A stretch of DNA of 64,000 nt from Amoebidium appalachense (GCA_963693365.1 CAVNZM010000002.1:9858001-9922000); one strand, 5' to 3'. Positions 11,235-29,885 are shown, numbered from the stretch's first letter. Notes: generated by a model not told the origin, from the letters alone. Numbers and translations: made by a program.

Positions 11235-11442
11235 ATTTGACGAGCTAGGAGCAGTAGATTTGACGACGAAAAGAGATTGTGTAATTTTAAAGTTACATTT
11301 TAATTAGGACGTTTTTGGTTTTACGAATTGGTTGGATGTATGGCTTGTGTTTTTTTTAACGGCCGAGAGCAGGACCCAGATTTGTGCTGCAGCCTATGTG
11401 CACATTGTACTCGATAAGGAGAAGGAGCAGTAGATTTGACGA
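11214..11442 (+). repeat. 30-bp motif repeated around the ATPase stop codon
   Basis: The 30 bases covering the last codons, the stop and six bases beyond (11,214-11,243) recur exactly at 11,413-11,442. A shortened copy of ~20 bases (AGGAGCAGTAGATTTGACGA) is at 11,247-11,266. The copies lie in what would be the 3' UTR. Confidence 0.8.
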
Positions 11443-17470
<6,028 letters not shown>

Positions 17471-17650
17471 ACTATACTAATATACTTAATTGGGAGGTTT
17501 TAACTGTTAATAAAGCTAACAGGTAAACTATAGTTTGTATTAACAGTAAGGGGAAAAAGTCCGGCCTAGATGTTTCTGAATCTGACTCCTTATCAATTCG
17601 ATGTCGACACGACATGTCGACACCAAACCGTAGTGATGGGATCACCTTCA

Positions 17651-17715
17651 GTTCCCAGACAGAACACGATAGAAGCCTTCGTTTCCCAGACAGATTCTGA
17701 ACACGATAGAAGAAA
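17651..17715 (+). repeat. Short imperfect tandem duplication
   Basis: The block with TTCCCAGACAG, AACACGATAGAAG occurs twice in succession, with a small insertion in the second copy. No gene is recognised around it. Confidence 0.55.
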
Positions 17716-18245
17716 GTTGGATCAATTGGAGCCAAAAATGCATTCCACACACACAGGGACGTGACACGCACACAAACCACGCAAGACACAAGCACACACG
17801 TACAAGATACAGAATACAAGCACTAACGTAGGGACAGAGAGAGAGGGGTGTGTGTGTGTGTGTGGAAGCACAGAGGTCGAAAGACACACACAGGCAACAC
17901 AATTCGATTTTTTTCTGAACCCGTACACTTGCACACACCTGTAAAACAGGACCGAGTTGCTTAGTTGGTTCTGACACCATATGTTACAACATAAATGCTT
18001 TTAGAACACACCGAGTCTAAAGGCTGCTTTGTGGTAGCACAACACAACTGCAAGAAAAAGTCTTACTTCGGAAAAAACCTGGTAATATCGAAAAGAAGTT
18101 TTCTGGGCCAGAAACATTCACACAACTCAAAAGAATTGTGTTTCGGTTTCATAGCTTATTAGAGAAAAGGATTAACTGATTTTTTCATACCGTAGTGGTA
18201 GTACTTTTTTGCCCGTATACATTTCAGATTTCAGGACATAAAAAC

Positions 18246-19517
18246 ATGGGGTTATCCATAGACATTTCCTCTGACCCACCCCAGGGAAAGGCCGCCCCAA
18301 AAAAGACTGCCGTCATAGGAGTATGCAGAGTTCCTTCCTTGGTTCTCATCCTTCTATTGACCGTCCTAACGGTGCTCTTTCTTGTTGCTGTCACCCGTGA
18401 TTCATCCCTCAACATAACCACAACTTTTGTAAAATTGGACCGCAACGCTTCGCTTCAAGCACCCCAAAACACACCACATGAGCCACGCCTACAGGCCAAC
18501 AGCCTCTCCCTTTCTCCGTTTCACAACTCCATCTCACAGCAAGTTAACCCAGAGGGACCCAAGACCAAAACGAGCACCACACCGGAGTTCGAAACGGAGC
18601 TTTCAAGTGTCGAAAAAAAGAAAAAGGCAAACGACGAGAATTCAGTGCAAGAACCACCAGCGAAGGGTTTCACGTCAGACCAAAACCAAGGAGGCCCCCA
18701 AGCAAAACGAGAAGAAACGAGGCCCTTTGTCAACCTCATCCTCACCTACCGTGACCGTATTCCCCGCCTGTCACGAATGCTGTTCCGCTTGGAGCGCATC
18801 AGTGAAGATTACGGTGACCACTCCTTCCGTGTGGTGGTTGCGGAGTATAATGCACCTGCAGAAAAACCGCTTGTAACAAAGACAATTCTTCGTAGTTGGA
18901 CACACGAAACAGGGATAGAAACTGTATACGTTCCCGTGGCTGGTTCACCAGGTGACACCGAGGCTTCATTTAGCAGGGCAGGGTCGATGTTAGCCGGTGT
19001 GGGCATGGTTGAGAACGAAAACGACATTCTATTTTTCTGTGATGTCGACATGTATCTACCACTTGATATCTTCGACACAATCCGCACAAGAACGGTGAAG
19101 GGGAAGGCCTTTTACGCACCTATATGCTTCTCTTTTACACAACCCAAGATCCCTGGTCACGACCTGTATCTCCGATTTGGAGCAAAGCGCCAACCGCCAA
19201 AACGCACAAAAGAGTCCGGTAGGCATGTTGGTGATAATGTTCCTGTGGGGGTAGATTCTCATATAGGGTGGTGGAGAAGTTCTGGGTGGGGCAATCTGGC
19301 TGTATACAAATCCGACTGGGACAGTTTGCCTGCTGACGGGATATTCCGTAGATATGCGCAAAAGAGAACGTGGGGAGACGAAGACCGAGCTTTGGTGGTT
19401 GATCTGTATAAGGCAGGAATAATGGGGGTGCGGGAACCACTTTCTGGGTTCTATCATTTGTGGCATCCCACGGCACCATGGTTTGCTGTTGTCGAGAGCA
19501 CAAAAAAGAAAGTTTAA
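18246..19517 (+). CDS. Chondroitin N-acetylgalactosaminyltransferase-like type II membrane glycosyltransferase
   Basis: Intronless gene of 423 codons. I chose the ATG at 18,246 over an in-frame one 17 codons upstream because it leaves a short basic cytosolic tail before the signal anchor (residues ~30-50, VPSLVLILLLTVLTVLFLVAV). A low-complexity stem (~50-155) leads to the catalytic domain: RPFVNLILTYRDRIPRLSRM, a DVD metal-binding motif at 266-268 (FFCDVDMYLP), and WGDED at 376-380 before HLWHP near the end. This order and spacing match the CHGN family (chondroitin synthase/CSGALNACT), Golgi enzymes that transfer GalNAc or GlcA to proteoglycan chains. The donor sugar cannot be told from sequence alone. 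It stands alone between microsatellite deserts; a (CA)n tract starts 50 bp after the stop. Confidence 0.85.
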   Translation: MGLSIDISSDPPQGKAAPKKTAVIGVCRVPSLVLILLLTVLTVLFLVAVTRDSSLNITTTFVKLDRNASLQAPQNTPHEPRLQANSLSLSPFHNSISQQVNPEGPKTKTSTTPEFETELSSVEKKKKANDENSVQEPPAKGFTSDQNQGGPQAKREETRPFVNLILTYRDRIPRLSRMLFRLERISEDYGDHSFRVVVAEYNAPAEKPLVTKTILRSWTHETGIETVYVPVAGSPGDTEASFSRAGSMLAGVGMVENENDILFFCDVDMYLPLDIFDTIRTRTVKGKAFYAPICFSFTQPKIPGHDLYLRFGAKRQPPKRTKESGRHVGDNVPVGVDSHIGWWRSSGWGNLAVYKSDWDSLPADGIFRRYAQKRTWGDEDRALVVDLYKAGIMGVREPLSGFYHLWHPTAPWFAVVESTKKKV

Positions 19518-19568
19518 GGGACATGGCTATCTAATCTGTAGGATAGAAAATGTATTATAAATTCGCAA

Positions 19569-19591
19569 ACACACACACACACACACACGCA

Positions 19592-19630
<39 letters not shown>

Positions 19631-19660
19631 ACACATGCACACACATGCACACGCACATCA
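19569..19660 (+). repeat. (CA)n microsatellite after the glycosyltransferase
   Basis: An interrupted CA/CACG repeat begins about 50 bp downstream of the stop codon, followed by a short (TAG)n run near 19,676-19,690. Confidence 0.85.
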
Positions 19661-19699
19661 TATATATGTATCATAGTAGTAGTAGTAGTTATGTGGGCT

Positions 19700-20193
19700 G
19701 CAGTCGTGTAAATGCGCAGATGTTACCTGCTACTAGTCTATCATAAATGGCTGAAGCCCATGTAGTATAGAGGACGACTTTGTCTCAAATTTGAACACTC
19801 TGACCTCCAGATGAGACCCCCCTCCCCCCTCCCCCCCCCCCCCCCCCCCCCCCTTCCCCCCTTGCCCATACGAATCATTCTATATGACCACTAATAACAC
19901 GGTGTGCAAGTAACCACTAGAAAGGTCACAAACTTTACCTGTGGGGGTGGGTGTAGTTTCAATATGAATAAAAAGACCTTCTTCTTCTTCCTTTCTCTTT
20001 TTCCCCCCCTCTTAGTTGTTGTTGGTGTTGTTGTGGGGTGGGGTGGGGTTTTGGAGGGGGGGGGGGGGGGGGGCTCACATGTAGAAACGACCAGCATTTC
20101 AGAAGAGCCTTGAGCTTTAAGGGCTACATAGGGAGGTGAAAGTGAGCGCCTACAGTTGAACCAGAATTGCGCTTGGCGGGAGGCAAGGATATT

Positions 20194-20234
<41 letters not shown>

Positions 20235-21067
20235 GGAAGAGGGCAGGAAGGGGGGGAGGCGGGGAGGGGGGATCATTTCGATTGTGATAGGCTGAGCATC
20301 GTCCCAGAAAAGCAAAGAGAAGAGCAAACATTGGAGCGAGCTTATGGTGCGTGTATGCGCGCACACGTGTGTGCCACGCTTGTGTATGTACGTGTGTGTG
20401 GCCCGGGAGTTAATAGAGCCGAGCTCATCGAGCGGGGGGAGGGGGGGGGGGAGGGGGGGAATGAGGACCCAAGACGGGCAGGGGGGTTGAGGATGGGACC
20501 TCGGGGGGAAAGAGGGAGGGGAGGAGAGGCTGGGAGGGAAGGCCGGGTAGGTAGGTAGGGGGAGGCGCCCCCGAGGGGGGGGCGGGGGGAGGGGGGAGGA
20601 AGGAGGGGTTGGTTACGACAACTCTCACCTGACTAAGAGGATCTTTGCAATTTGCGCCTGGGGAGGGGGGGGGGAGGGGGGGGGGTAGGGGGGAAGGGGT
20701 AAGGGGAAGGGGGCATGGGAAAGTGAGGAGCGGGGGGGGGGGGGGGGGGGAAGAAAGAGAGAGAGAGAGAAAGATAGAGAGGGAGAGATTTAGCAGAATG
20801 TTGACCGGCTGACAATTGCAACTATGGTCAAAACACCCCTGGGCAATGTGAAACCATCGTGGGGGTTAGCATCTGGGCCCGGTTATAATTACTGGGAGAT
20901 TGAGTGCCACTAGTACAGACACTCTGGGATCCGTGTGGTGTACAATAATAAGCTAGTGTAGATGATTGGTGGGGCAGGGAGGTTGTGGTGGTTTTGTCCT
21001 TGAGCTGGCAGGGGCAGGAGAAAGAGGGGGAAGGGGGTTGTGTGTGCGCGTGCGCATGTGTGTTCGT

Positions 21068-21101
<34 letters not shown>

Positions 21102-21800
21102 GGGGGGAGGGGATCCGGAGGGGTGCGTGTGTGCGTTTGTGCGTGCACGCGGGTGTATGTGTGTGTGCATGTGTAGTTGTTCTCATTTTCTCAATCTTTA
21201 CCCTTGTATTTGCTCTCCCAAACAACCACCCCTCCCCCCCCCCCCTCCCCCCTCTCCCCTCTCCCCACCCCCCCCCCCCCCCCCCCTTTCACCCGGCATC
21301 CATGCCATCATTGCCGGTTTTCATTCGCACCAAAGGAACCAACATGCATCACGTTATTCCCCCCTTCCCCTCCCTCCTCTTCCTCCCCTCCCTCGTCCCC
21401 TTGAAACCCACCCCACCCCCCTTCCCCCGCTCACATTCCTCTTCCCCTTCTCAGTCCTTACTCCTAACCCATAGGAATCTTTATGATCATGCCTCCCCCA
21501 GACATGTGAGAGAAAACTTTTATGTGATCGGTCCTATCGAGTATACTGTCTTCTGTAGTGTCAAAACTAGTGAGCTAGCTTACTTTAGTCCTGCAACCAG
21601 CCTCTCTTACAAGGTGTGTATGGGGCCCGTGCGGGGGGGGGGGGGGGGGGGGGGGAGGGGGGGGAAGGGGGGGAGGAGGGGGAGGAGGGGGAGAGGGGAA
21701 GAGGGGGGTTTAGAGTGGGGGGGTGGGAGGGAGGGGAAGCAGAGAGGGGGCGGGGGGGGGGGGTTGAAGGAGGAGGGAGGAAACTGTGTATGTGTGTGCT

Positions 21801-21838
<38 letters not shown>

Positions 21839-22817
21839 GGGGGGGGCGGGAAGGGTTTCAACCCAACACCTGTGCAGTCATGTGCAAGTTCTGGACCAGC
21901 CTGTGCACAGGCACGCAAAGAGGTTAGGAAGGGGACTCTTAAAGACTATGCAAGCGCTTCTTGTTTGGCCACCTTATATGACAAATCATTAATAAGGTAA
22001 TCGCCAAGTGCAGGCAGACCTATATTACTGAGCGCTCGAGGTTTGGCTTGAAGAAGTTCACACATACTCAAGTTGATATAGCGTACTCGAAGACAGCATA
22101 CTTGACCCAAAAAGGCAATATAGGCCTTTTTGCGGCTAAACAAAAGTGGGCAATGAAGCAAGCAGCAGAATTGCGGCAATGCACGTGCACGTACACACAG
22201 CTGACACACCGCATGCATGCCCACACATGCCGGCATGTTGGGACCGTAGTCACCTTACACGAGCGCCCACGAATATTGAGTGACAAATGCACACACACGT
22301 CATAGTATACCGTACAGATTAGGTTCAATAGGCCATTTTACATACACATCATGACATTCTTCCCATGTCCGACGATATGCGTGAAACAGCGATGCTCAAA
22401 GTGAGTGGTTGTGATGCAAGTGAACATGGCAATCTAGTCGTGCAAGCCTGAATGTAACTACAATAACAGGCAGACACCAACTGCATGTGGCTATATGCGG
22501 CAATATGGGGCAACCAATAAGAAGCAGGCAATGTACATCCATGCTGCCATCTCATTGGTTTGGAGAGGTGCGCCTCAAGTGTATGTATCGTAAATGAATC
22601 CGAGTTGCCATGCATATACACAAGCCCAGCATTCCACCAGGCGGGAACATTCTCAGATCCACACTGCAATGGCGCAATAATGCAGTTACTGGAAAGAGAG
22701 ATTGCACGGTGCCACGATAACCAAATTGTTAGGATTCAGACTGAGTGTCTCAGCCTCAACTGCCTGCAATATGGACATCACCCTGCGGCGCGCCCATTGG
22801 TGTCTTTGTTTGTTTGT

Positions 22818-22865
<48 letters not shown>

Positions 22866-24470
22866 ACGCGCTCGTGCGTACATGTGTGTGTGCGTGTGTG
22901 TGTGCGTATGTGCGTGTGTGTGTGTGTGTGCGCGCGCCAGGGTGTGTGTGCGCGCCCTAACAGTGTGTGAGCTTCAAGGAGCTTACAAACTTTTTGTATC
23001 GTAATACACGTGTGTTTGTTTGTGCGTGGTGAGGGGGGAGGGCGGTCCATGAGGCTAGGAGGGGGTGGTGGTGGTTGGGGGCCCTGGGTGGGGAGGGGGG
23101 GGGTGGGGAAGGCGGCGCGGACGGGGGGGGGGGGGGGGGGAGGGGAGGGGGGCCCGGGGAGGGGAGGGTTGGTGTGGTGGGGGGAGGGAGGGTGGGGGGG
23201 GGGGGGGAGCACAATTCAAATTTTATGCAGCCTAGCCTGCAAGGCCTAGTACATGTACATGCATGCGTGTGTCATGCTTCAGTGCACATATAATTATGTG
23301 TGTGCGTGTACTATGTACTTGCTTCATAAGGTGTGTTTTGTTTTTGGTGTTGGTGAGTCACTAAAATAAATCAATAAAGAAAGTAGGAATATGCATATTA
23401 GGCTTATACTATGCATATGCAGACACCTCAAAACGCACGCTAAAAGCTACATAGCTTGAAGAGACTTCATGGAGGGCCGGGGGAGTTTGAGGGAGAGAGT
23501 CTGATGCCATTTCTCCCAGATGACATTCGGGAGAGAGACAAGATGCCGGATCTCTCCCTCATGCCATCCATCTCTCTCATCTCTCCCTCTCATTCAACAG
23601 TGGATGGCGATATCCCAAAACGTTGAAGATTCGATATTGAAGCAGAAAGAAAGGGAAACGACTCAAAAAGCAGCCAAAATAAACCTTAGGTTCACCAGAA
23701 AACGTCCAAAAAGTTAAGATAAGTTTCAATAATGTGTGTAACATAAGAGAATCTTGTCAATCATGAAGAAGCGGAGTCGGCGAAGCTTCGACATCTCAGT
23801 ATTCGAGTCCGGCAAGCCGCGGTTTGAGTCCGTCCGTGAGTCCGCGAGTCCGTGAGTCCGCCCCTAAACGGGGCAGAACGATTGGCAGAGATTAAATAGC
23901 CTTATATGGTAACTAATAACTAACGAGCATGTAATGCCGCGGACGTGGGAGGGGGGCAAAACTATTGGTGATCGTGTTTCATATTATTGCTTAAAAAATC
24001 TTCATATGGTAACCATGGTGATCGTGTTTCGTGTTTGCCAGAAGATTCGGGATTTTCTGGAAGTCTGATGTGTCGAGCGGTCCGGTAGGGCGTGCTATTA
24101 CAGTGCCTCCGCGATATTGTCACACCTTAAAACTGTTAAAACATAGAACATACCAAGATGTGACAGTATTGTACAGGTCTAGGGGACACTATATATAAGG
24201 GGATTTTAGGGGGATTTTAAAGTGCAATGAATTCGGGTCGGGTCGTCAAAAATAGTGACGATATCAAGAGATGAACATGTGGGGGTGTGATGATACCGCG
24301 GAAGCACTGTACTAATTGCAGTCAATCGATGCGGTAGGCTGCGGTTTGAGTCTGTGCGCTTCCGGCACAGGCCACCGTTTAAAACAATGTTTTAGTATAT
24401 TGCAGTCCGGCAGGGTGCGATTTGTAGAGCCTGAGAGAGCCGCCCTAACTGTAGTATCTGAAAGGGTAGA
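19700..24470. other. Gene-free region with microsatellites and unique islands
   Basis: This holds (GT)n at 20,198-20,231, 21,040-21,085 and 22,810-22,935, plus many G- and C-runs. Between 21,900 and 22,780 and between 23,220 and 24,470 the sequence is unique and more AT-rich. I found no frame with protein-like composition or known motifs there. Near 23,828-23,862 is a small tandem array of GAGTCCGT/C. Confidence 0.6.
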
Positions 24471-24477
24471 AATAAGT

Positions 24478-25075
<598 letters not shown>

Positions 25076-25329
25076 GGAGGGAGGGGAAGGGGGGAGGGGG
25101 AGGGGGGAGATAGAAGTGAGAGAGAAAGAGCAGGCAGAGAGTCATGCAGTTAGGGGGAAAAAAAAAAAAAAAAAAAAAAAAAAAAACATGCACACATGCA
25201 CCTCCTCCCTCTCACATGCTGGCACTCAAATCTCTCACACTCAAGCCCTCCACCTCCGCTTCTTCATGATTAAGGCAAAGCCCGGCAGGGCGTGCCGTTA
25301 CTAGTACTCTTATTAAATTTGATTCAACG

Positions 25330-25522
25330 ACTATTTGATTTGATTGGTTTACAAAGGTTAGATCCAAGCTTTTGGTTGGAAGACGCGGAGGACGGAAAAG
25401 CACGATTGATTGGTCGAGAGACGTTTTCGTGACGTCATTACGCGGACCAGATGTAATGACTCTGATTGGATAAATCGGTACCAAATTTGCATCACCATAA
25501 ACAACGAAAACTAATCGCCACA
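25330..25522 (+). promoter_or_regulatory. CCAAT/CRE promoter upstream of the small ORF and NACA
   Basis: ATTGG (inverted CCAAT) occurs near 25,341, 25,408 and 25,465, with a weaker TTGGTTGG near 25,373. A perfect palindromic CRE, TGACGTCA, lies at 25,430-25,437. The cluster lies just before an ATG in the same CACAATGG context as the NACA and ATP synthase starts. It may drive the small ORF, NACA, or both. Confidence 0.5.
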
Positions 25523-25741
25523 ATGGTTGTATCTCGTCCGTACTGTAAGCTTGTATCCACGCTCATTCAACAGTTGAGGTTGGGTTCACGGGCACACCAA
25601 AAAGAATTGGAGGCTACTGTAAAGCTAGAAGACATTATGTTGGTCAGTCAACGCCTGCAAGGTTTGATCCCGGGTATCATGGCAACTACTCAATGGCTCA
25701 CGAGATATAAAGCGCAATCAACCAATGATAACATTCACTGA
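25523..25741 (+). CDS. Possible small protein of 72 residues, unknown
   Basis: The ATG sits in CCACAATGG, close to the CACAATGGC of the two strong genes in this window, and directly after a CCAAT/CRE cluster. The protein is of ordinary composition, mildly basic, with an amphipathic middle (QKELEATVKLEDIMLVSQRLQGLIPG). No family is recognised. It ends 211 bp before the NACA start. It could instead be an upstream ORF or a first exon in the NACA leader. Confidence 0.3.
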   Translation: MVVSRPYCKLVSTLIQQLRLGSRAHQKELEATVKLEDIMLVSQRLQGLIPGIMATTQWLTRYKAQSTNDNIH

Positions 25742-25952
25742 GCATATTTTTGATGTTCCTATCAAATATTTTGCATCTATCCACCCCGTTTTTGCTCTCG
25801 GGGGAACGTAGCCGCTCCTCGTGGCCAGCTGTGCGCGCGTTCGCCCACCTACCCCTCCTCTTTCTCGCTTCAATTTTTGGTGTTTTTCTTTTCCCATCCA
25901 CATCCATCCACATCAATCCTTCAGCATCTGGCTGTATCGATCATCAGACACA

Positions 25953-28493
25953 ATGGCTGCCGTTGAGTATGTGTTCCAGCTTCCCTCCCCTTTTTGTGTC
26001 TTTCATAAACACGATGATGGAACAAGATGGACGGGCCTAGCTGTTCTGGAAGACGTACCTCAGATAATGGGAAAGATACTTCTCTGACGATGCTGGACGA
26101 AGACGTACCTCAGATAATGGGAAAGATACTTCTCTGACGATGCCGGACGAGATTACCATGTTGATTTAGAGCGGTCAGATGGAACTCAAGAAATTTTGCA
26201 AGCAAGCAATAGACCGTGTAGGCCTTTTGAAAGCCGCTCCATTCATCACGCTGGCGACAGTTGCCAACAATTTTTTTTCCTTGGTGTTTGCTGTCTGTCT
26301 TTGAACCAACTCTGCAACAGATTCCTGATGTGACTACTCAGGTCCAACGACCTGGCAAGTCATTATTGTATCTACACACTATAATTATAAGGTGGCATTA
26401 CAGAGCGTACATTGGAAACAGGAAGCCTCAGTCTTTTGCCTGGAGGCCTGGATCTGTTTCATGCAAATTTGAAATTAATTCCTGCATGTTTCTGTGCAGG
26501 GAAATTAAGGCTGAGACCGTCCCTGATGTTGAGGTCAAGGACGGCAGCGAGGACGACTCTGACGATGACCTGCCCGAGCTGGAGAACGCTGAGGGCGCCA
26601 AGGCTGGGGATGACTCTAAGAACCCCAGCCGCCTGGAGAAGAAGGTGTGTAATGGAGACCAAAAAAACGGGTGACTAGCCTTGAGGGAAACCAAGGACCT
26701 GCATAGGGACCTTATGGATTCGTTCTTGTTTTAAACGACTTCTGGCTGTTAGCTTGGTGGTTTTTAGAGCTTTTATAACCCATTCTGCTGGGCTGGGCAT
26801 GTTTTTAGTGTGTTCCACTCGCCATGTATGCAGACCGACCCAACATTTACTTTTGACAGCAACTGCAGCTCAAGTGTTGGAAGGATGTACCCAGCGCGGT
26901 TAAAGTAGCAGCCCGCCAGTTGGACAACCAAGGCTAGAACAATAATAAATTGTTCTCCGCAGGCCCGCAAGGCCCTCTTGAAGATGGGTCTGGTCCCCCA
27001 GGCCGGCTTCTCACGTGTCACCATGAAGAAGGCCCCTGGCGTAAGTGCTTCTGTTTGACTTTTTGCTTGTTTTTTTTTGTTTGTTTGCATAGCTGCTCAA
27101 GGTATCCTTCTCATGCGGCGAGTCTCTTCTTGCTTGTTTGTGTTTGCCTACTTTCTGTTGTCCAGTCCCATTCCTTGTCACCTAAGCTTGAACCTGCCAA
27201 TCTCTCTCACGCCAGCATGGTCATATTGTGGGAGTGAGCGTGGATGGGGGCCAAGGGGGAAGGGGGGAGGGGGGCGTTTAAAGGGGTCGAAGTTCATAGC
27301 TCATAGTTTATACGGTTAACACTGCTCTAGCCTGTGGGTTTTGAACTCTTGACTCTGAACCATTTTCTATGGATGTGTTGTCCGTTCTTAATGTGTGTTT
27401 TAAACTCATTCATGTCCGCCATGAGTGGACATGTCGTACTCTGGAACATATTCTTTTCTGATCTCCCCCCCACCCCTCCCCCCTCCACCTTCCCCCCCGT
27501 CGGTGTTGTTCGTCGATGTCTACTCGCACTCTACAACACTGTTTCCCCCCCCTCCCCTCCCCCCCAAAACTCTCATGGCATGCCTTCTCACATCTCCCCG
27601 GTGTCTCCCCCAACAGATCCTCTTCGTGGTTGCCCAGCCCGAGGTTTACCGTGCACCGGGCACAGACATGTGGGTCGTGTTTGGCGACTACAAGATTGAA
27701 GACATGCAGGCACAGGCACAGGCACAGTACGCTCAGCAGCTGCGCCTTATCCAGGAGGCTGCTAGCAAGGCGGAATCCGAGGCGAAAGCCGTGGAGGGTG
27801 TGGAGGGAGAGAAGAAGGAGGATGGTGCGGATGAGGAGATGGCGGACGAGACGGGCCTGGAGGCGAAGGATATTGAGCTGGTGACCAGCCAGGCCAATGT
27901 GAGCCGCGCTAAGGCTGTCAAGGCCCTTAGGAACAATAATGGCGACGTAGTCAACGCTATCATGGTAAGTGTGTGGTTTTACGTTTTATGCCCTTCGGTG
28001 TGTGCTTTGGGTGTTGGAGTGTTTCCTTTTGCGGTGAGGGTGTGTTAAAAGGGAGGGTGGGGAGGGGGAGGGGTGTGTGAGGAGGGTGGGGGTTGGGGAG
28101 AAGGGGTGGAATGTGTGGAAGGGATGAAGGTGGTGTGTGTGTGTGCTTGTGGGAGAGGGATGGTGGGGGAAAGGGGTCATGGGTGGGCGAGTTGGATATG
28201 CTAGAGCCAGTGGCTGCTTGTTTGTAGGCGAAGCTCAGACTAGCCCATGGTGTGTGTGTGGGGGGGGGGGGGGGGGGGGGGGGGGTTTCAAGGATTTCGT
28301 GTTGGTGCCTATGCATGTAGGTTGTTACACACGTTTACGATGTGTGATGGACAAGGGTGCGTCATCGCATTTGAACGCCGGGCGGGGGGCGGAGGGAGGG
28401 GGGGGGGGAAGAGGGATGTGGGCGGGAAAGGAAACAGATAAACACCTTCTAACACATTTCCCTTTTTTTCTCCCACAGGAGTTGACGATGTAA
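25953..28493 (+). CDS. NACA: Nascent polypeptide-associated complex subunit alpha (NACA), five exons
   Basis: Exons: 25,953-25,966; 26,500-26,644; 26,963-27,040; 27,617-27,964; 28,479-28,493, giving 199 residues. All introns are GT-AG and the phases agree. The order is an acidic N-terminus (~1-45, EDDSDDDLPELE), the NAC beta-barrel (SRLEKKARKALLKMGL, then ILFVVAQPEVYRAPGTD, then VFGDYKIEDM), an acidic linker and a C-terminal UBA (KDIELVTSQANVSRAKAVKAL), ending ELTM as in animal NACA. NAC-alpha pairs with NAC-beta at the ribosome exit tunnel and controls targeting of nascent chains. The start is in CACAATGGC. The last exon is only five codons including the stop. An AATAAA lies at 28,742. Intron 1 holds a 50-bp duplication, and intron 3 a degenerate copy of the intron-associated repeat. 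Confidence 0.95.
26050..26149 (+). repeat. 50-bp tandem duplication in NACA intron 1
   Basis: Two adjacent 50-bp units starting at the AGACGTACCTCAGATAATGG block, differing at two or so bases. Confidence 0.85.
27280..27416 (+). repeat. Degenerate copy of the intron-associated repeat (NACA intron 3)
   Basis: It shares the GGTCGAAG block and TGTTGTCCGTT...ATGTGT...CATTC with better copies in the ATP synthase gene, in the same order and in sense orientation. Similarity is patchy, so this is the weakest copy listed. Confidence 0.4.
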
Positions 28494-28741
28494 ACGTCTG
28501 CTTATTATGCAATTAGATTATGAAGGTAACGGCAAGGGAGGAGAGGCAAACAATCCAACCCGGGTCTCTCTCTCTCTCTCTCTCTCTTTTTTTGTGAAGG
28601 CGGAATCATTGTCTGATTGTGTCGTGCTGGGAAGACGGCGACATGTTTTTTAAGATGTATAGTGACCGTAAGTTTGGACGCCATATGTTCATGTGAGCGT
28701 GGACTCTTTGTGGCTGACTGTTTGCCCACACACACGTTTTG

Positions 28742-28747
28742 AATAAA
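28742..28747 (+). terminator. NACA polyadenylation signal AATAAA
   Basis: A canonical AATAAA about 250 bp past the NACA stop codon, the first on this strand. Confidence 0.55.
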
Positions 28748-28954
28748 TGCCCCCACTTCATGAACTTTCTTCTTGATGATGGACTTGCTCTGGCCAACAC
28801 AACATGTGCACGGGGTGAATTTTTATGTGACAGTCGTAGTTGTCCACCCACGACACTTTTGTCTGTGTAGCTGTTTGGCATGGGGGTGTGGGGTGCTCTA
28901 TCTGTGGCTGTGATTGCAGGACTGATTTGGAGAAGTGAAATTCATCAGCGTAGT

Positions 28955-29080
28955 GGGTGTGCGTGTGTGTGTGTGTGTGTGGTGTTTGAGTAGAGGGTAG
29001 TTAGTGGTGTGTTTGGTCTCGCTTAGTGATGGGTGCCCCCTACGTGTTGGCGTGCGTGCGTGCGTGTCTCAGACTGGTGG

Positions 29081-29125
<45 letters not shown>

Positions 29126-29225
29126 CTGGTGGTGACGTGTATGTGTGGTTGTGTGTGTTCGTTGGTGGCGATCTGTGTGTGTGCGTGCATGCAGTCATGT
29201 GTGTGTGTGTGTTGGGGGAGGGGGG
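28955..29225 (+). repeat. (GT)n-rich tracts downstream of NACA
   Basis: Interrupted (GT)n at 28,961-28,981, 29,083-29,121 and 29,176-29,212, then a G-run. No gene is seen between the NACA polyadenylation signal and the repeats at 29,501. Confidence 0.8.
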
Positions 29226-29500
29226 GGGGGGGGAGGCATCTGCATGCAGGATTACCACTATGCTAGCATGAGGCTGCTGCGGATGAGCATATACAACCAC
29301 CACATCCAGTGTGGCATGGGTTTTATTTGAGCCGTCCGTTCATGTCCTTAACTACACTACATACACAGACACTGAAACTAATATTAGATGCAAAATAATC
29401 GAGATTGTTTAGGCCTTTGTGATGATATTCCTACTTTTTTTATTGTTTTATTGGCGCATTGCGACCCAGCAGATGGTGCAAGCTTTACGTCCTAAATTTG

Positions 29501-29885
29501 GTATATGTACACGGTTCTTCTGCACCAGCAGCAGATTGCTCATTGATACCAACGGCCTTGATCTTCAAAAGGAGGGGAGGAAAAAATGGAAGGAAAATTG
29601 AAAGGGGGTTGTGCCGCGAGTGCATGTACTACACTATTCTGCACCGGATTGCACATGTGCATTCATACTAACGGCCAAAATTTCAAAAAAAAATTCAAAA
29701 GGAGTAGGAAAAAAAGGGGAAGGAAGGATGAATGTGGGGTTTTTGCTTGAGTGTATGTACACAATTCTGCACCGGATCGCCCATGTGCATTCATAACAAC
29801 GGTCAAAAATTTCAATAAATTCTGTAAAGGAGGGAAGAGAAAAAAGGGGAAGGAAGGGTGGGACTGGGGTTTTGCCTTGAGGCCC
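29501..29885 (+). repeat. Three degenerate tandem units of ~120-130 bp
   Basis: Units begin at 29,501, 29,620 and 29,751 with GTRYATGTAC. Each continues with TTCTGCACC, GATTGC/ATCGCC, CATT..ATACYAACGG and a purine-rich AAAAAGGGGAAGGA tail. Units 2 and 3 are the closest pair. Confidence 0.75.
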
